DNA of 29,948 nt from Geosiphon pyriformis (Eukaryota > Glomeromycota > Glomeromycetes > Archaeosporales > Geosiphonaceae), in contig JAAOMT010000578.1 in the NCBI GenBank assembly GCA_016748015.1, forward strand, positions 56,329 through 86,276, read 5' to 3'. The translations under genes and the position numbers were made by a program. Shown here piece after piece: positions 9,065 to 18,142 of the stretch (its first letter is position 1; the number at the start of each line of letters is the position of its first letter). The notes under the pieces were generated by a model. The model had not been told where the DNA came from. It did no database searches and was given only the letters and a program-made list of their open reading frames with translations.

Positions 9065-10378
9065 GTGGCAGAATCAGAAAACATAGAAGCAAACCATTTA
9101 GAATTTGCAAAATTTTTATTTCAACACTATTGTCAACACTTGAGATTAAACCACAATCATATATCTGCTGAATCAGCCTTTAACTTCTACATCAACGAAA
9201 AAATTGCCTATCTGTTGGGAATACCAGTAAATACTGAATTAGCAAGAGCAGTTTTTTACAGTGAATTAATTCAAAATACCAACCTGCCAACAAATTACAA
9301 TTTTGCCTCCATCATCACTGAGATCAACAAAAAAATTAAGCATCACACACAGCAAAGATATACAATTACATATGCTAGTAAAGGCAAAGGAAAACTACAA
9401 ACACCAGCAGTAATACCTAAAAGGATACAACCACCTATTTAGAAGAAAACAAGAGTTAAATCCTTAACTAATCCATCATATCACTATATACCTGAAAGTA
9501 CTATTAATATTACATCTACAGGCGTATTCACATCAAATGTGACATTAGCATTTGGAAGATTTCTATTTCAAAGTAAACAAAGGAAAACAGACTTATTAGG
9601 ACCATATGGCAAATATTTTGAAAGATTTAACTCGCAATCACCAATTCCATCAGGCTTCTGATCATCACCACTGCCACCAGATTTCAGAATTTCTGATCTG
9701 TGGGAAGTGATGGAATCAAAAAAAGAGAAAGAAAAAGAATCTGAGGAACAAGAATTTACTTACCAGAACCTGATCACTGAAAACCCGGAAGTTGAAACCC
9801 TGAATCTTCAAACTCAGCAAAATTTAAATCTAGAAAATTCAGAAATCAAAACTCCGAATCATCAAAGGCAAAACAATCCAAACTCTGAATTAATTAATCA
9901 GCAAAACTTACCTCTGATAATTGTCATCAATCAACCACCAATTAATCCAATAGCCAAACCCATACAGCAGCCACTTCAACTACCACTCCAACAACCAGTA
10001 CAACAACAACTGCTTCAACAGCCATCACAACAACCCAACTTAGATTCAATGGCCTACACACCAATTGCCAAACTTGACAACTTTACCGGCAAAGAAAACA
10101 ATGCTCAAGTATGGCTGAATAATATAGAAAAGGCCATCATAGCCAACGAATGGAATAACACCCAAGCAATACAAGCCATTCCCTACTTTTTCAAGAATAC
10201 CACTAATTCATGGTATCAGAGCTTAAATAATAAACCACAAGATTTCAATGCCTTTAAAGTGGAATTCCTAAGATACTTTAGCAACAATAACAGCATCAAT
10301 CACCTAGTCAATGTGTTCACTACCATGAAACAAGAAAAAACTGAAGCAATCACTACTTATCTGAGACACTTCTATTGA
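9065..10378 (+). pseudogene. Gag of Element 1: N-terminal domain and capsid, interrupted
   Basis: Gag would form the virus-like particle. The frame begins at GTG 9065 (VAESENIEAN); there is no in-frame ATG from the upstream stop at 9020-9022 until 9710. The N-terminal domain contains ESAFNFYINEKIAYLL, paralleled by ESALTYYINAKINYY in Element 2 and ESA-like sequence KSAFNCYVNKKI in Element M, but I recognise no named family. A stop at 9440 and another at 9659 follow. A Glu/Gln/Pro-rich spacer (about 9720-10040) precedes the capsid: DNFTGKENN, VWLNNIEKAI, NSWYQSL and EFLRYFSN are typical of retrotransposon Gag. TGA at 10376 breaks the frame where Element M has Arg. Confidence 0.82.
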
Positions 10379-11340
10379 AATCTGCGCCAAATTTAAGCAA
10401 TTGATGCCAACTATTTCACAGTACTACAGATCTTCAACCAGCTTATCCATGGTCTGCACAGCAGTATTTTGCAATATATACGTCTGTTACATCCAGGTAC
10501 ACTTCAAGACGCAGTTACACATGCCAGAAATTTTGAATCTGCTGAGTCAGAGGCCAACCATGCCCAAGCTGTTAATCTAGTGATGAATAGATTATCTGAA
10601 TTGGATTCCAAATTGGAGAAGTTCAGTGAATCAATTAATAAGAAATTGGAAGGATACTTAGCTGACAATCACACCATTTATTAGTCTCCACAACAACGCA
10701 ATAATTAAGGAAACTCTAATTGTGCCCAAAATCAACCATGTCCATCTTTATTGACCAATCAACAATGGCAACAGGAAACATGTATCTGTCACTATTGTGG
10801 TAAACAAAAACATATTCAAATCAACTGCTACCAATGTTTAAATAACTAACGATCGGGAAATCAATATCGAAACCCCAATCACTGGTTCTCAACTCCGAAT
10901 CATCAATCAAACTCAGCACAATATCAAACCATTTACCTACCAATGACACAATAATCAATCTATCAACCACCAGTATATCAACCTCCAATTTATCAAAACC
11001 CAACAATTTATTCACTGCAGCCACAAGTAATCTATCAGCCACTGTCTCAAGTGATCTATCAACTCCAACAAATTCAAACACCACCCCAAAACTCAGCTAC
11101 TATGACATCAGGAAACCCAAGACCTAGAATCACTCAAAACTGGAGATTGGCAATGGTTGTTCACCAACCAATCCCCAACTCTTCTCATTAACCAGCTGAA
11201 TTATGCTCTCGGAATTTAAGTACCAGTCCCACCCAAAACCTGAATTCTCAGAACTATTTAAGTCTTCTGGTCATCCCAGAAAACGCTACCTCCAACAAAA
11301 CAGAATTCAATCAGCAAACAACACTCACCAATATTCTCCC
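10379..11340 (+). pseudogene. Gag C-terminus of Element 1: capsid end, CCHC zinc knuckle and Tyr/Gln/Pro linker
   Basis: Same frame as the upstream Gag. After a stop at 10394 the open part 10469-10681 reads QYIRLLHPGTLQDAVTHARN and then a helical segment ending in SELDSKLEKFSESINKKLEG. CHYCGKQKHIQINC at 10787-10828 is a CX2CX4HX4C nucleic-acid-binding knuckle. Then comes a linker of repeated YQPP-like units (about 10955-11090). In-frame stops lie at 10682, 10706, 10847 and near 10949 and 11189. The frame leads without shift into the protease, so Gag and Pol were probably one polyprotein. Confidence 0.8.
10787..10828 (+). other. CCHC zinc knuckle of Element 1 Gag
   Basis: Encodes CHYCGKQKHIQINC, a perfect CX2CX4HX4C. 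The equivalents are CHFCKCIGHLISQC in Element 2 (19842-19883) and a His-to-Tyr version in Element M (7718-7759, minus). Confidence 0.9.
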
Positions 11341-11344
11341 AGCA

Positions 11345-11900
11345 ATGATTACTGAAAATGAAGCTCTGGACATCATCTTTTCCTTCGAATTCGAGGAACT
11401 CTCAGCCACGCCATTATTTAGTGAAGCTGCATTGAAAGAGAAGCCTATCACAGTCATGTATATTGATGCGAAAGTTGATGGTCACCCCATCAAACTGATT
11501 CTCAACAGTGGTTCAGCAAGCAGTATTATTACACGGCAACTCATAGATCAATTAAGTCACCAAGTTGACTGAGCTGCCAGTGCAAAGATTATAACAGCCG
11601 ATGGAGCCACCAAAACTCCTATTGGTGAGATTAACAACTTCCCATTTGAAGTCAATGGTATCATCATTCTCATCAAAGTCTTGGTAATGGAAGCAACGCA
11701 ATATCAGGCATTAGTGGACAATGACTGGTTATCTAAAACCAATACAACACTGAATTGGACCACTCAGGAACTCCAACTCAGCCAAAATAGCCAACACACA
11801 TGAGTACTGGCAACGTGTGGCCATTTTAAACCTAATAATGTCATGTTATTAGCACCACTTATTGATTTTAAGGAGGAAAAACTAAAGCCTACTTGAGAGG
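11345..11900 (+). pseudogene. Retropepsin-like aspartic protease of Element 1, inactive
   Basis: The region reads KPITVMYIDAKVDG, KLILNSGSASSIIT, TPIGEINNFPFEVNG and YQALVDNDWLSKT. This matches the retropepsin fold: active-site block, flap-side strands, then the DW(L) block common to fungal gypsy elements. The catalytic Asp of D-S/T-G is Asn here (AAC at 11504-11506), whereas Elements M and 2 keep Asp, so this copy would not cut. TGA at 11570 stands where Element 2 has Arg (VDRAAM). It follows Gag in the same frame and leads to a Lys-rich linker before the Cys-rich module. Confidence 0.8.
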
Positions 11901-12180
11901 CATACTAAGTATCATGAGCCAACGTTGAGCACAATGAGCTACCACCAATTCTAAACTGGGAAAAAAAGAACAATGTAAAGGGAAAAAGAAAAAAAACAAA
12001 AGAACATACCTGGGAGATTACTATTGACACTTAGAACAATGACAACAAAAACAAATCAACACCAACAAGCTGGGAAGAAAAAAGAAAGAGAAAAAAAGAA
12101 GACTTACCTGAAGAAACTAACAAAATCACCAAGAAAATAACCAGTGGCTGGGAAAGAAAATACTTACATGAGTCAGTAAA
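11901..12180 (+). pseudogene. Linker between protease and Cys-rich module of Element 1
   Basis: In the continuing frame it shows VEHNELPPILNWE followed by a very basic Lys/Arg/Glu-rich stretch and TSWEEK and ITSGWERK. Element 2 has a counterpart (YQLFWADDQRTGLPAVPTW at about 20810-20870), so the block is an inherited part of the polyprotein rather than noise. Several in-frame stops are present. No function can be assigned. Confidence 0.55.
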
Positions 12181-12865
12181 GAAGCCACCTTACATTTTCT
12201 TAAAATGTCAGGACTATAAGAAGAAATTCTCTTCCATAGAAGCATGGATCGCACCTGACAAAGACTACTGGACGAGAACCCACTATTATTGCAAACCATG
12301 TGATAGAGAATGCTATGACTACCCAAAACAACAAAGCAAGTGGGACAATGAACTATGTCTTACTTGTGGCAAACAGTTACTTGACAAAAGAATGTGGAAT
12401 GACATTCCTAGTCAGGGAGGAACATGTGACACTTCATGCCAATACACAATCCTCATTAGCGATTGGGTAAGTTATGGCATGTCAATAACAGCCGCCTGGC
12501 ACCGAGCAATCTCTCGCTTAGAAGGTTATCCACACAACAAAGATGAAATCTGGCAAATGGCTAATGCCAAAGTAGAAGAAACTATGTCCAGCAAAATCCT
12601 GAAAATTAAAAACAACCTGCCTAAACAGGTTGACATCATTCTGATCCCCAATCCAGATGCTTTCCTCAACATTGAAACCAACCCAGAAGACTTTCACAAG
12701 CATTACCAAAATCTGGTACCCACAAGAGAAGAACAAAAAGAGCATTTAGCACAGCTAAACACTTAACTATGTGACCACTGTTTGATTCCATGTGACTTTC
12801 AGTATTGTAATGAGTGTGACCTTATTTACAATCCACCATCATGCATGATCTACACGATCCCAGAA
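12181..12865 (+). pseudogene. Cys-rich module of Element 1 (two CxxC clusters with helical middle), unknown function
   Basis: The frame of Gag-Pol continues here. Cluster 1: KCQDY, HYYCKPC (12281-12301), ELCLTCGK (tgt at 12356 and 12365) and TCDTSCQ (12422-12442). A predicted helical middle follows: AAWHRAISRLEGYPHNKDEI and onward to LAQLNT. Cluster 2 is LCDHC (12767-12781), PCDFQYCNEC (to 12817). Element 2 keeps the same spacing: ECSVC, HYYCNYC, PCFTCG, TCNTTCQ and QCCEECQ. The Cys pairs suggest a zinc-binding fold. The module sits between protease and dUTPase and is not one of the standard Ty3/gypsy Pol domains. One stop (TAA 12764-12766) separates the two clusters; otherwise most of it is open. 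Confidence 0.75.
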
Positions 12866-13876
12866 GAAATCAAACCAATCAGCAATTGTGTATCGGAATC
12901 AGAATCAATTTTCAATCCCGATTCAAACTCCAATAACGATGACAACAATAGTTCTAGCTCAGTTCAATATGGCAATGAAATTAACTCAAATTTAGACTCT
13001 AATCCCAATTACAAACAATACATTGCCTTATCAGATCTTTCAAAAGAACAAGAGTTGAAATGGTACAGTAACAATGATAAAAGTATTATGCTAGAATGTG
13101 CACATGATATTGATGCTGGATTTGATCTGAGGTATTCAGGAAAAGATGCCATAAAATTGGAACCACATTTGCACACCTGCATTAATCTCAAAATAGCATT
13201 GGAAATTCTAACAACAACCATGGTTCAACTAGCATTTAGGAATAGTTTAGCAAAAAAAAGAATAAATATCAGAGGAGGAATAATTGATACTGAATATGTG
13301 GGAAATATCATGGCAATGCTACAAAATGACTCAGAAAAGACCTATATTATAAAGCCAAACAAAAAGATAGCACAGGCAATATTCCTACCTTTGGTTAAGA
13401 TAGCTCAGTTAGTGTCAGTAGAAAATAGAGAGGAATTAGAAATAACAGCAAGAGGAATTCAGGGATTTGGATCTACAGGTAAAATAGATGTACTGGTTAA
13501 TATGATAGAAGAAAAAACTATTGGCCAAGAAAAATTTATCTCAATCGGTCAAGCAATTTCTATTCTACCATATGACCAGTACATAATAGTGATAGAAAGA
13601 AAGGTGAAAAATCAAGCACAGATTTTTGAAGCAGAAGCAAGTCTTTGTAAATCAGAAGGGATTGGACTCATCAATCTTGACATACCAGCCAAAAACCATA
13701 ATCACATTAAAATTCCCATTTACAACAATACAGGGAATGTTGTAGAGATACCAGAAGGAACCACCATCAGATATTTAACCACAGAAATAGAAGACCAGCC
13801 ACCAAACACTGTACCAGACTTTCTACAGCTGTGCGAATATGTTGACATTACTTCACAAACCATATACGAATGAAAT
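12866..13876 (+). CDS. dUTPase domain of Element 1 polyprotein plus post-dUTPase segment
   Basis: Trimeric dUTPases hydrolyse dUTP to dUMP and PPi, limiting uracil in newly made DNA. This open stretch (part of a run open from 12782 to the TGA 13871-13873) has an Asn/Ser/Asp-rich linker, then the five motifs in order: AGFDL (13115-13129), RNSLAKKR (13238-13261), GGIIDTEYVGNI (13274-13309), KKIAQAI (about 13361-13381) and RGIQGFGSTG (13451-13480). Motif 2 has Arg where Gly is usual, and Element 2 keeps SLAKKG there. After dUTPase, about 130 residues include IPIYNNTGNV and IPEGTTI, a beta-rich segment leading to RT. It is the longest open frame in the window but is only a piece of a dead polyprotein, without its own start signal. 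Confidence 0.88.
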
Positions 13877-14812
13877 GAATGTTATTTGCTCTAACCAGAA
13901 TAATTGGAACAAATAAACATGAGAAACTTAGACCCACTTTAACATATGCAGCTCAAGATGTTGCTCAGCAATTTTAACAACATGTTTGCCAGCAAAAATG
14001 AATTTGGTCACACTGACATCATCCAACACCAAATCAAGACTGAAGATGCAATGCCAATTTAACAAAAAACATACAGAGTACCACCAGTCAGTCATGAGAT
14101 CATCTGTTAAGAAATCAATTGAATGCTTGACAATAGGCTAATTCAGCCATTAATAAGCTCATGGTCATCACCAGTGATACTTATCTGTAAAAAGAATGAA
14201 AAGATCCACTTCTGTGTGGATTATAGAAAGCTCAATGGAGTAACTCGTAAAAACAGCTATTTGACTCCACGAATTCAAGAGTTATTTGATGCTTTCAGTG
14301 GAAACAAATGGTTCTCAACATTGGATCTAAACAATGATTACTGACAAGTAGCCATGGATCCAGCAGACAAAGAAAAGACAGCTTTTATAACAAAAGAAGG
14401 GAATTTTGAATTTGAAGTGATGTCATTTGGCTTAACCAACACCCCAGCCACCTTTCAATAGCTTATGAAAATTGTTTACACCAGCTTATTGTGAAAATCA
14501 GTAGTCGTATACTTAGACAACACCAATGTATTCTCAAGGATGTTTGATGATTATTTCCATCATCTACAACAAGTATTTGAAAGACTTCAGCAAGCAGAAC
14601 TAAAGTTAAATGCCACAAAATGCTTTTTCGGAAAAACAGAATTGAAATTCTTAGGACATATAGTCAGCAAAAATGGCATAAAAACAGATCCAGAAAAGAT
14701 AGAGATAGTAAAGAACTTTCCAGTACTCACCAATGTGATAGAACTAAAATTATTCTTGGGATTTGCAAGCTATTATTGTCACTTCATCAAAGATTTTTCT
14801 AAAATAGCTTAG
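13877..14812 (+). pseudogene. Reverse transcriptase of Element 1, inactive
   Basis: Typical Ty3/gypsy RT read in one frame: [64 protein letters not shown], then YLDN (14510-14521), CFFGKTELKFLGHIVSKNGI and FLGFASYYCHFI. The catalytic box is YLDN, not the YLDD seen in Element 2, so the second metal-binding Asp is lost. Stops: TGA where DYWQ is expected (14342-14344), TAG after ATFQ, TGA before KSVVVY. Upstream (13874-14120) the frame carries the usual pre-RT region with HTDIIQHQIKTEDAMPI, broken by stops. Confidence 0.9.
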
Positions 14813-15300
14813 CCACTCAATTATCTTCAAACCAAGAATGTAAAATATGAATGGACTGAAATCCAGCAAGAAGCTTTTAACATTTTAAGAAGAAAGCTCA
14901 TCCAAGCTTTAGTATTGATCTATCCATATTACAGCAAACCATTCATCATTACTACTGATGTATCAGGTCAAGCATTGAGAGCAGTACTATCTCAGAGAGG
15001 ATCAGATAAAAGAGAACATTCAGTTGCATATGCCAGCTGAGGATTAACACCAGCCAAAAAGAATTATGGAACACCAGAATTAGAACATTTAGCAATTTAT
15101 TGGGCAGTCATGAAATGGAAAAAATACTTGAGCCAGAAATTTGAGGTGTATACAGATTACAAGGGATTGACATCACTCCAAAAACAAGAATTTGGAGATG
15201 GCAGACAATCAAGATGAAAAATGGCACTCTCACTATATACTTATATTATATATTATAAAAAAGAAAAAAACAATGGAAATGCTGATGGTTTGTCATGAAT
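14813..15300 (+). pseudogene. RNase H of Element 1, interrupted
   Basis: It follows RT directly after a stop at 14810-14812 that falls in the connection PLNYL. Recognisable RNase H blocks are IITTDVSGQALRAVLSQ (first Asp), PELEHLAIYWAV (Glu), VYTDYKGL (second Asp) and GNADGLS (last Asp), so all four acidic positions remain. Stops: TGA in YAS*GLT where Element 2 has Arg, TGA in SR*KMAL, and TGA after ADGLS. The same frame as RT is kept to about 15300. Confidence 0.85.
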
Positions 15301-15490
15301 GAGACAAATTTAATAACATTTCAATCCAAAAATATAACAAAACCAAACCAAATCCAACGAAAATATAACAAAAAATGAACATACAAAAATATTAACAACT
15401 CAAACATTATATAGATACTCAACAGTTCAAGAAGAAATTATCTTAATCAGAACGCAATAGTATCAAACAACAATCAAAATACTTTATTAC
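15301..15490 (+). other. AT-rich tether between RNase H and integrase of Element 1; contains a frameshift
   Basis: The Gag-to-RNase H frame (starts congruent to 2 modulo 3) ends near 15300, and integrase is in another frame (congruent to 0) from about 15490. The sequence between is A-rich with no recognisable domain. A linker of this sort before the integrase zinc-binding domain is normal in Ty3/gypsy elements; the frameshift lies somewhere here. Confidence 0.6.
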
Positions 15491-16620
15491 TTATCAAAAT
15501 ATACTTTATCGGAAGAATAAAAAAAATCTAGATCAACCAACCAAAGTAGTTACAGAGCCAGAAAAAGAAACAATTTTATACAACATGCACTCAAATCCAA
15601 CAGCGGGACATTTCCACAAAGAAGCAACCATGGAAAGAACCAGAAAAAAATACTATTGGCCATCAATATATTCAGACATCATCCAATATGTTCAAAATTG
15701 TGATGCTTGTCAAAGAAAAAGAGGAACAAGACCAAGTGAATTGTTAAGACCAATCAAAGTAGGACAACCATTTGATCACATTGGAATTGACTTAGTCAGA
15801 CCATTAACAATTACCAGCAGAGGAAACAGATATATTACAGTAGCCATGGACTATCTCACTAAATGGCCAAAAGCAAAAGCAATTTAAAGAGTGGATGCAG
15901 AATCCATTGCCAAATTCATTCATCAAGATTTGATTTGTCGACATGAATGTCCAAAAGAACTATTATCAGACCAAAGAACTCATTTTGTGAATAGAACATT
16001 GGCAGAATTGAGCCAAAGATTCGAAATTAAGAGACCACTATTATCACCCTACCATCCACAAACAAACAGTCTAGTTAAAAGATTTAACAGAACATTGTGT
16101 AAAGCAATCACTAAGATCAGCTAAGGAAACCAAAATGAATGAGATTTATTCATACCATCAGTACTATTTGCTTATCGGACAATAAAACAAGATACTACAT
16201 AAGCAACACTATTTGAATTAGTGTATGGAAGAACAACAACATTACCAGTAGAGAGAAAAATTAATACATATTTAGCTGAACCAATAACAGAAGAGAATTT
16301 TCAAGAAACATTGTTAAGAAGAACATATAACTTAATAGAAACATTGGAAAACAAATGAAAAAGAGCAGCTGATAATATTTAAAAGTCACAAGAGAAACAG
16401 ATAGAAAGACATGATAGTCAACTACCAAACAAACTAGTTGAATTCAAGATTGAAGACAAAATACTCTTACATTATACCAAAGTAGAAAAACAATGGAGTA
16501 GAAAATTCGACCCCAAATGGGATAGACCATTTCACATAGAAAAAATTTTAGGAAATGAAGCTTACAAATTAAGACTGGACAACAAAATTTTAACCAAAGC
16601 AGCACATGGAAATTGACTGA
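15491..16620 (+). pseudogene. Integrase of Element 1 (HHCC, DDE core, GPY/F-like), inactive
   Basis: Integrase joins the cDNA to host DNA. The N-terminal HHCC part reads NMHSNPTAGHFHKEAT, KKYYWPSIYSDI and CDACQ (15582-15710). The core follows: GIDLVRPL (first Asp; Gly of the usual GPL is Arg), LLSDQRTHFV (second Asp) and YHPQTNSLVKRFNRTL, in which the third acidic residue, Glu, is Lys (AAA 16077-16079). LFIPSVLFAYRT and FELVYGRTTTLPV are typical of the core end. KWDRPFHIEKILGNEAYKL (about 16518-16575) is a GPY/F-like module. Stops at 15885, 16122, 16140, 16200, 16356, 16380 and 16614. No chromodomain was recognised. Confidence 0.88.
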
Positions 16621-17292
16621 AACCATACCACAACACCACACCACTATCCACCAGTAATATTTTACAATTAAAAGTACAGAGAATACTAGTCCAACCAGAT
16701 GAGATTCCACAAAATCTGGAATCAATCATTATTATTGACAACAACACGTTAAATTGATCCATTAAAAGAATATATAAAGACATGGTAGATGTGATAGAAA
16801 ATATCAGAAAAATGGAAATTACAGACAACATTCACTTATTAGCACAACAACTCTTTCAATTGATCCAACACCAAGAAATGGAAATTACAATCAATTAATA
16901 AACCATTCAATATCAAGATACTAGAAAGACATTACAACACAGAAAACAGAAGAAATCAGAAAATACCATCGACAAAATTATTGCAAAAATAAAATTGGCA
17001 ATAAAAGAATTGACAAAAGAGTCAATATACCAAGAGTTGATTAAAGAAACTTGGAATTGATGGATACAACAATTTCTAAGAAACTATTGTTATTTTTACT
17101 TGAAACAACACGTGAATATTCAGAACTTATATATGGATAAAACAAAGCAGTTATTTGACACAACAATACTACAACAACTAAAACATTTTGTGGGAAAAAA
17201 CAACTTATTTACATAAGCTCAAGCTATATACCGAATACACACAGTATTTCAGGATCGACCAGAAATCTTACTCAACAAAGCAATGGATACGG
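16621..17292 (+). pseudogene. Post-integrase tail of Element 1 Pol (first part, before Element 2 insertion)
   Basis: The integrase frame goes on for about 270 more codons, ending at TAA 25455-25457 after the nested element. It is rich in Glu, Lys, Gln and Ile with helix-like stretches (VDVIENIRKMEITDN, LLAQQLFQLIQH, IIAKIKLAIKELTKE, YFYLKQHVNIQNLY, TVFQDRPEILLNKAMDT). No known domain was recognised. In-frame stops are few. Element 2 retains the end of this tail although it lost the integrase core, and Element M has the same region at 1-190. It is cut at 17292 by Element 2. Confidence 0.65.
17289..17292. repeat. Target-site duplication ACGG of Element 2 (left copy)
   Basis: ACGG at 17289-17292 is repeated at 25311-25314 directly outside the Element 2 LTRs. 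Removing Element 2 and one copy makes the codons GAT ACG GTT ACC, keeping the Pol tail frame of Element 1 intact, which confirms the insertion point. Confidence 0.95.
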
Positions 17293-17393
17293 TGTTATGG
17301 TTTAAAAATTTAGCAAAAGAATCATAAAAATAATATAAACTATTTAATCATAATATAGCACAGTAATAATCTTAGAAAAATAATGATTAACAT

Positions 17394-17486
17394 AGTAGCA
17401 AACACCATCTTGTAATAATGGCAAGCACCAGTTCACAATAGCAGTTAACACCAACTGATGATAGCAGCAAACACCAGATTGAAATA
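17394..17486 (+). repeat. Tandem repeat of about 23 bp, four units, in the U3 of the Element 2 5' LTR
   Basis: Units share the core AGCAAACACCA or close variants (AGCAAACACCATCTTG, GGCAAGCACCAGTTC, AGCAGTTAACACCAACTG, AGCAGCAAACACCAGATTG) at about 23-base spacing. They lie just upstream of the TATA box and recur at 24562-24654 in the 3' LTR. The location suggests enhancer-type repeats; that role is inferred. Confidence 0.78.
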
Positions 17487-17532
17487 TCAAAAAAAAAGTA
17501 TTACAATATGTTTTCTTGTAGAACTACAAACA

Positions 17533-17540
17533 TATATATA
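17533..17540 (+). promoter_or_regulatory. Probable TATA box in 5' LTR of Element 2
   Basis: TATATATA within CTACAAACA...CAGTAGC, kept at the same LTR position in the 3' copy (24703-24710). Both LTR families have a CAGTAG after the TATA run, a similarity worth noting between otherwise unrelated LTRs. Confidence 0.5.
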
Positions 17541-18142
17541 TACAGTAGCTTTAATATTAAGAAAAGTCAATCAAGTAATAAAAATCATAACTTATTAAGC
17601 AATAGATCCAATTTATTTAACAAACTCCACTTTAAAATCGTACTTTTAAATCAAAAAAAAATGAAAAAAAATATTTAAAACTGAATTATCACAACTCCAA
17701 AGTAGTAAGAAACTCACTTGTATTATTTATTAAATGAAACTATCATTCATCAGCTGAATTCCTTGGAAGAATAATCTCTGATCAAGATTATTCATGTTGT
17801 TACTAATTAATAAAAGCTTTATTGTAAGAATTAGAAAAAATGCCAAAGGCCATTAATATTTCATGTTTCTAGATTAGAGAAACACATTAGACAATTGCAA
17901 GGATAGCCTCAGAGAAGACCCCAAACAGTGGGTAGATTTCAGTTTAGCCTCTGAAAAGGAGTACATAAACACACACAATAATCAGGAATTGAGAAATAAC
18001 TTACATTGTAACATTAAAGAGAAAGCCTTCAATATAACAGTGACATTATCACACAAATAGAATTGAAGAATTCATGAGAGACTGATTGTAATTAAAACAG
18101 GATATCGGCAATTAAATATACCAAGAAAACCATTCCGTAACA

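Larger units (their letters stand above)
17293..18142 (+). repeat. 5' LTR of Element 2
   Basis: 850 bp, begins TGTTATGGTTTAAAAATTTA and ends CATTCCGTAACA (the 3' LTR ends CATCCCATAACA, the perfect inverse of its start). It contains a four-unit tandem repeat (17394-17486) and a TATATATA box (17533-17540). The match with 24461-25310 is collinear throughout. Confidence 0.95.

Noticed and set aside
12782-13873. dUTPase ORF as a stand-alone host gene
   Set aside because: It has no own start context, is in frame with Gag-Pol on both sides, and the same arrangement recurs in Elements 2 and M.
9065-16616. Possibility that TGA encodes Trp in this organism (alternative code)
   Set aside because: TAA and TAG also interrupt the same frames, there are frameshifts, several TGA fall at Arg positions, and catalytic residues are lost; decay explains all of it.
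17394-17486. Regular 23-bp repeats that could suggest a CRISPR array
   Set aside because: Units are contiguous and degenerate, without unique spacers, and lie within an LTR of a eukaryotic element.
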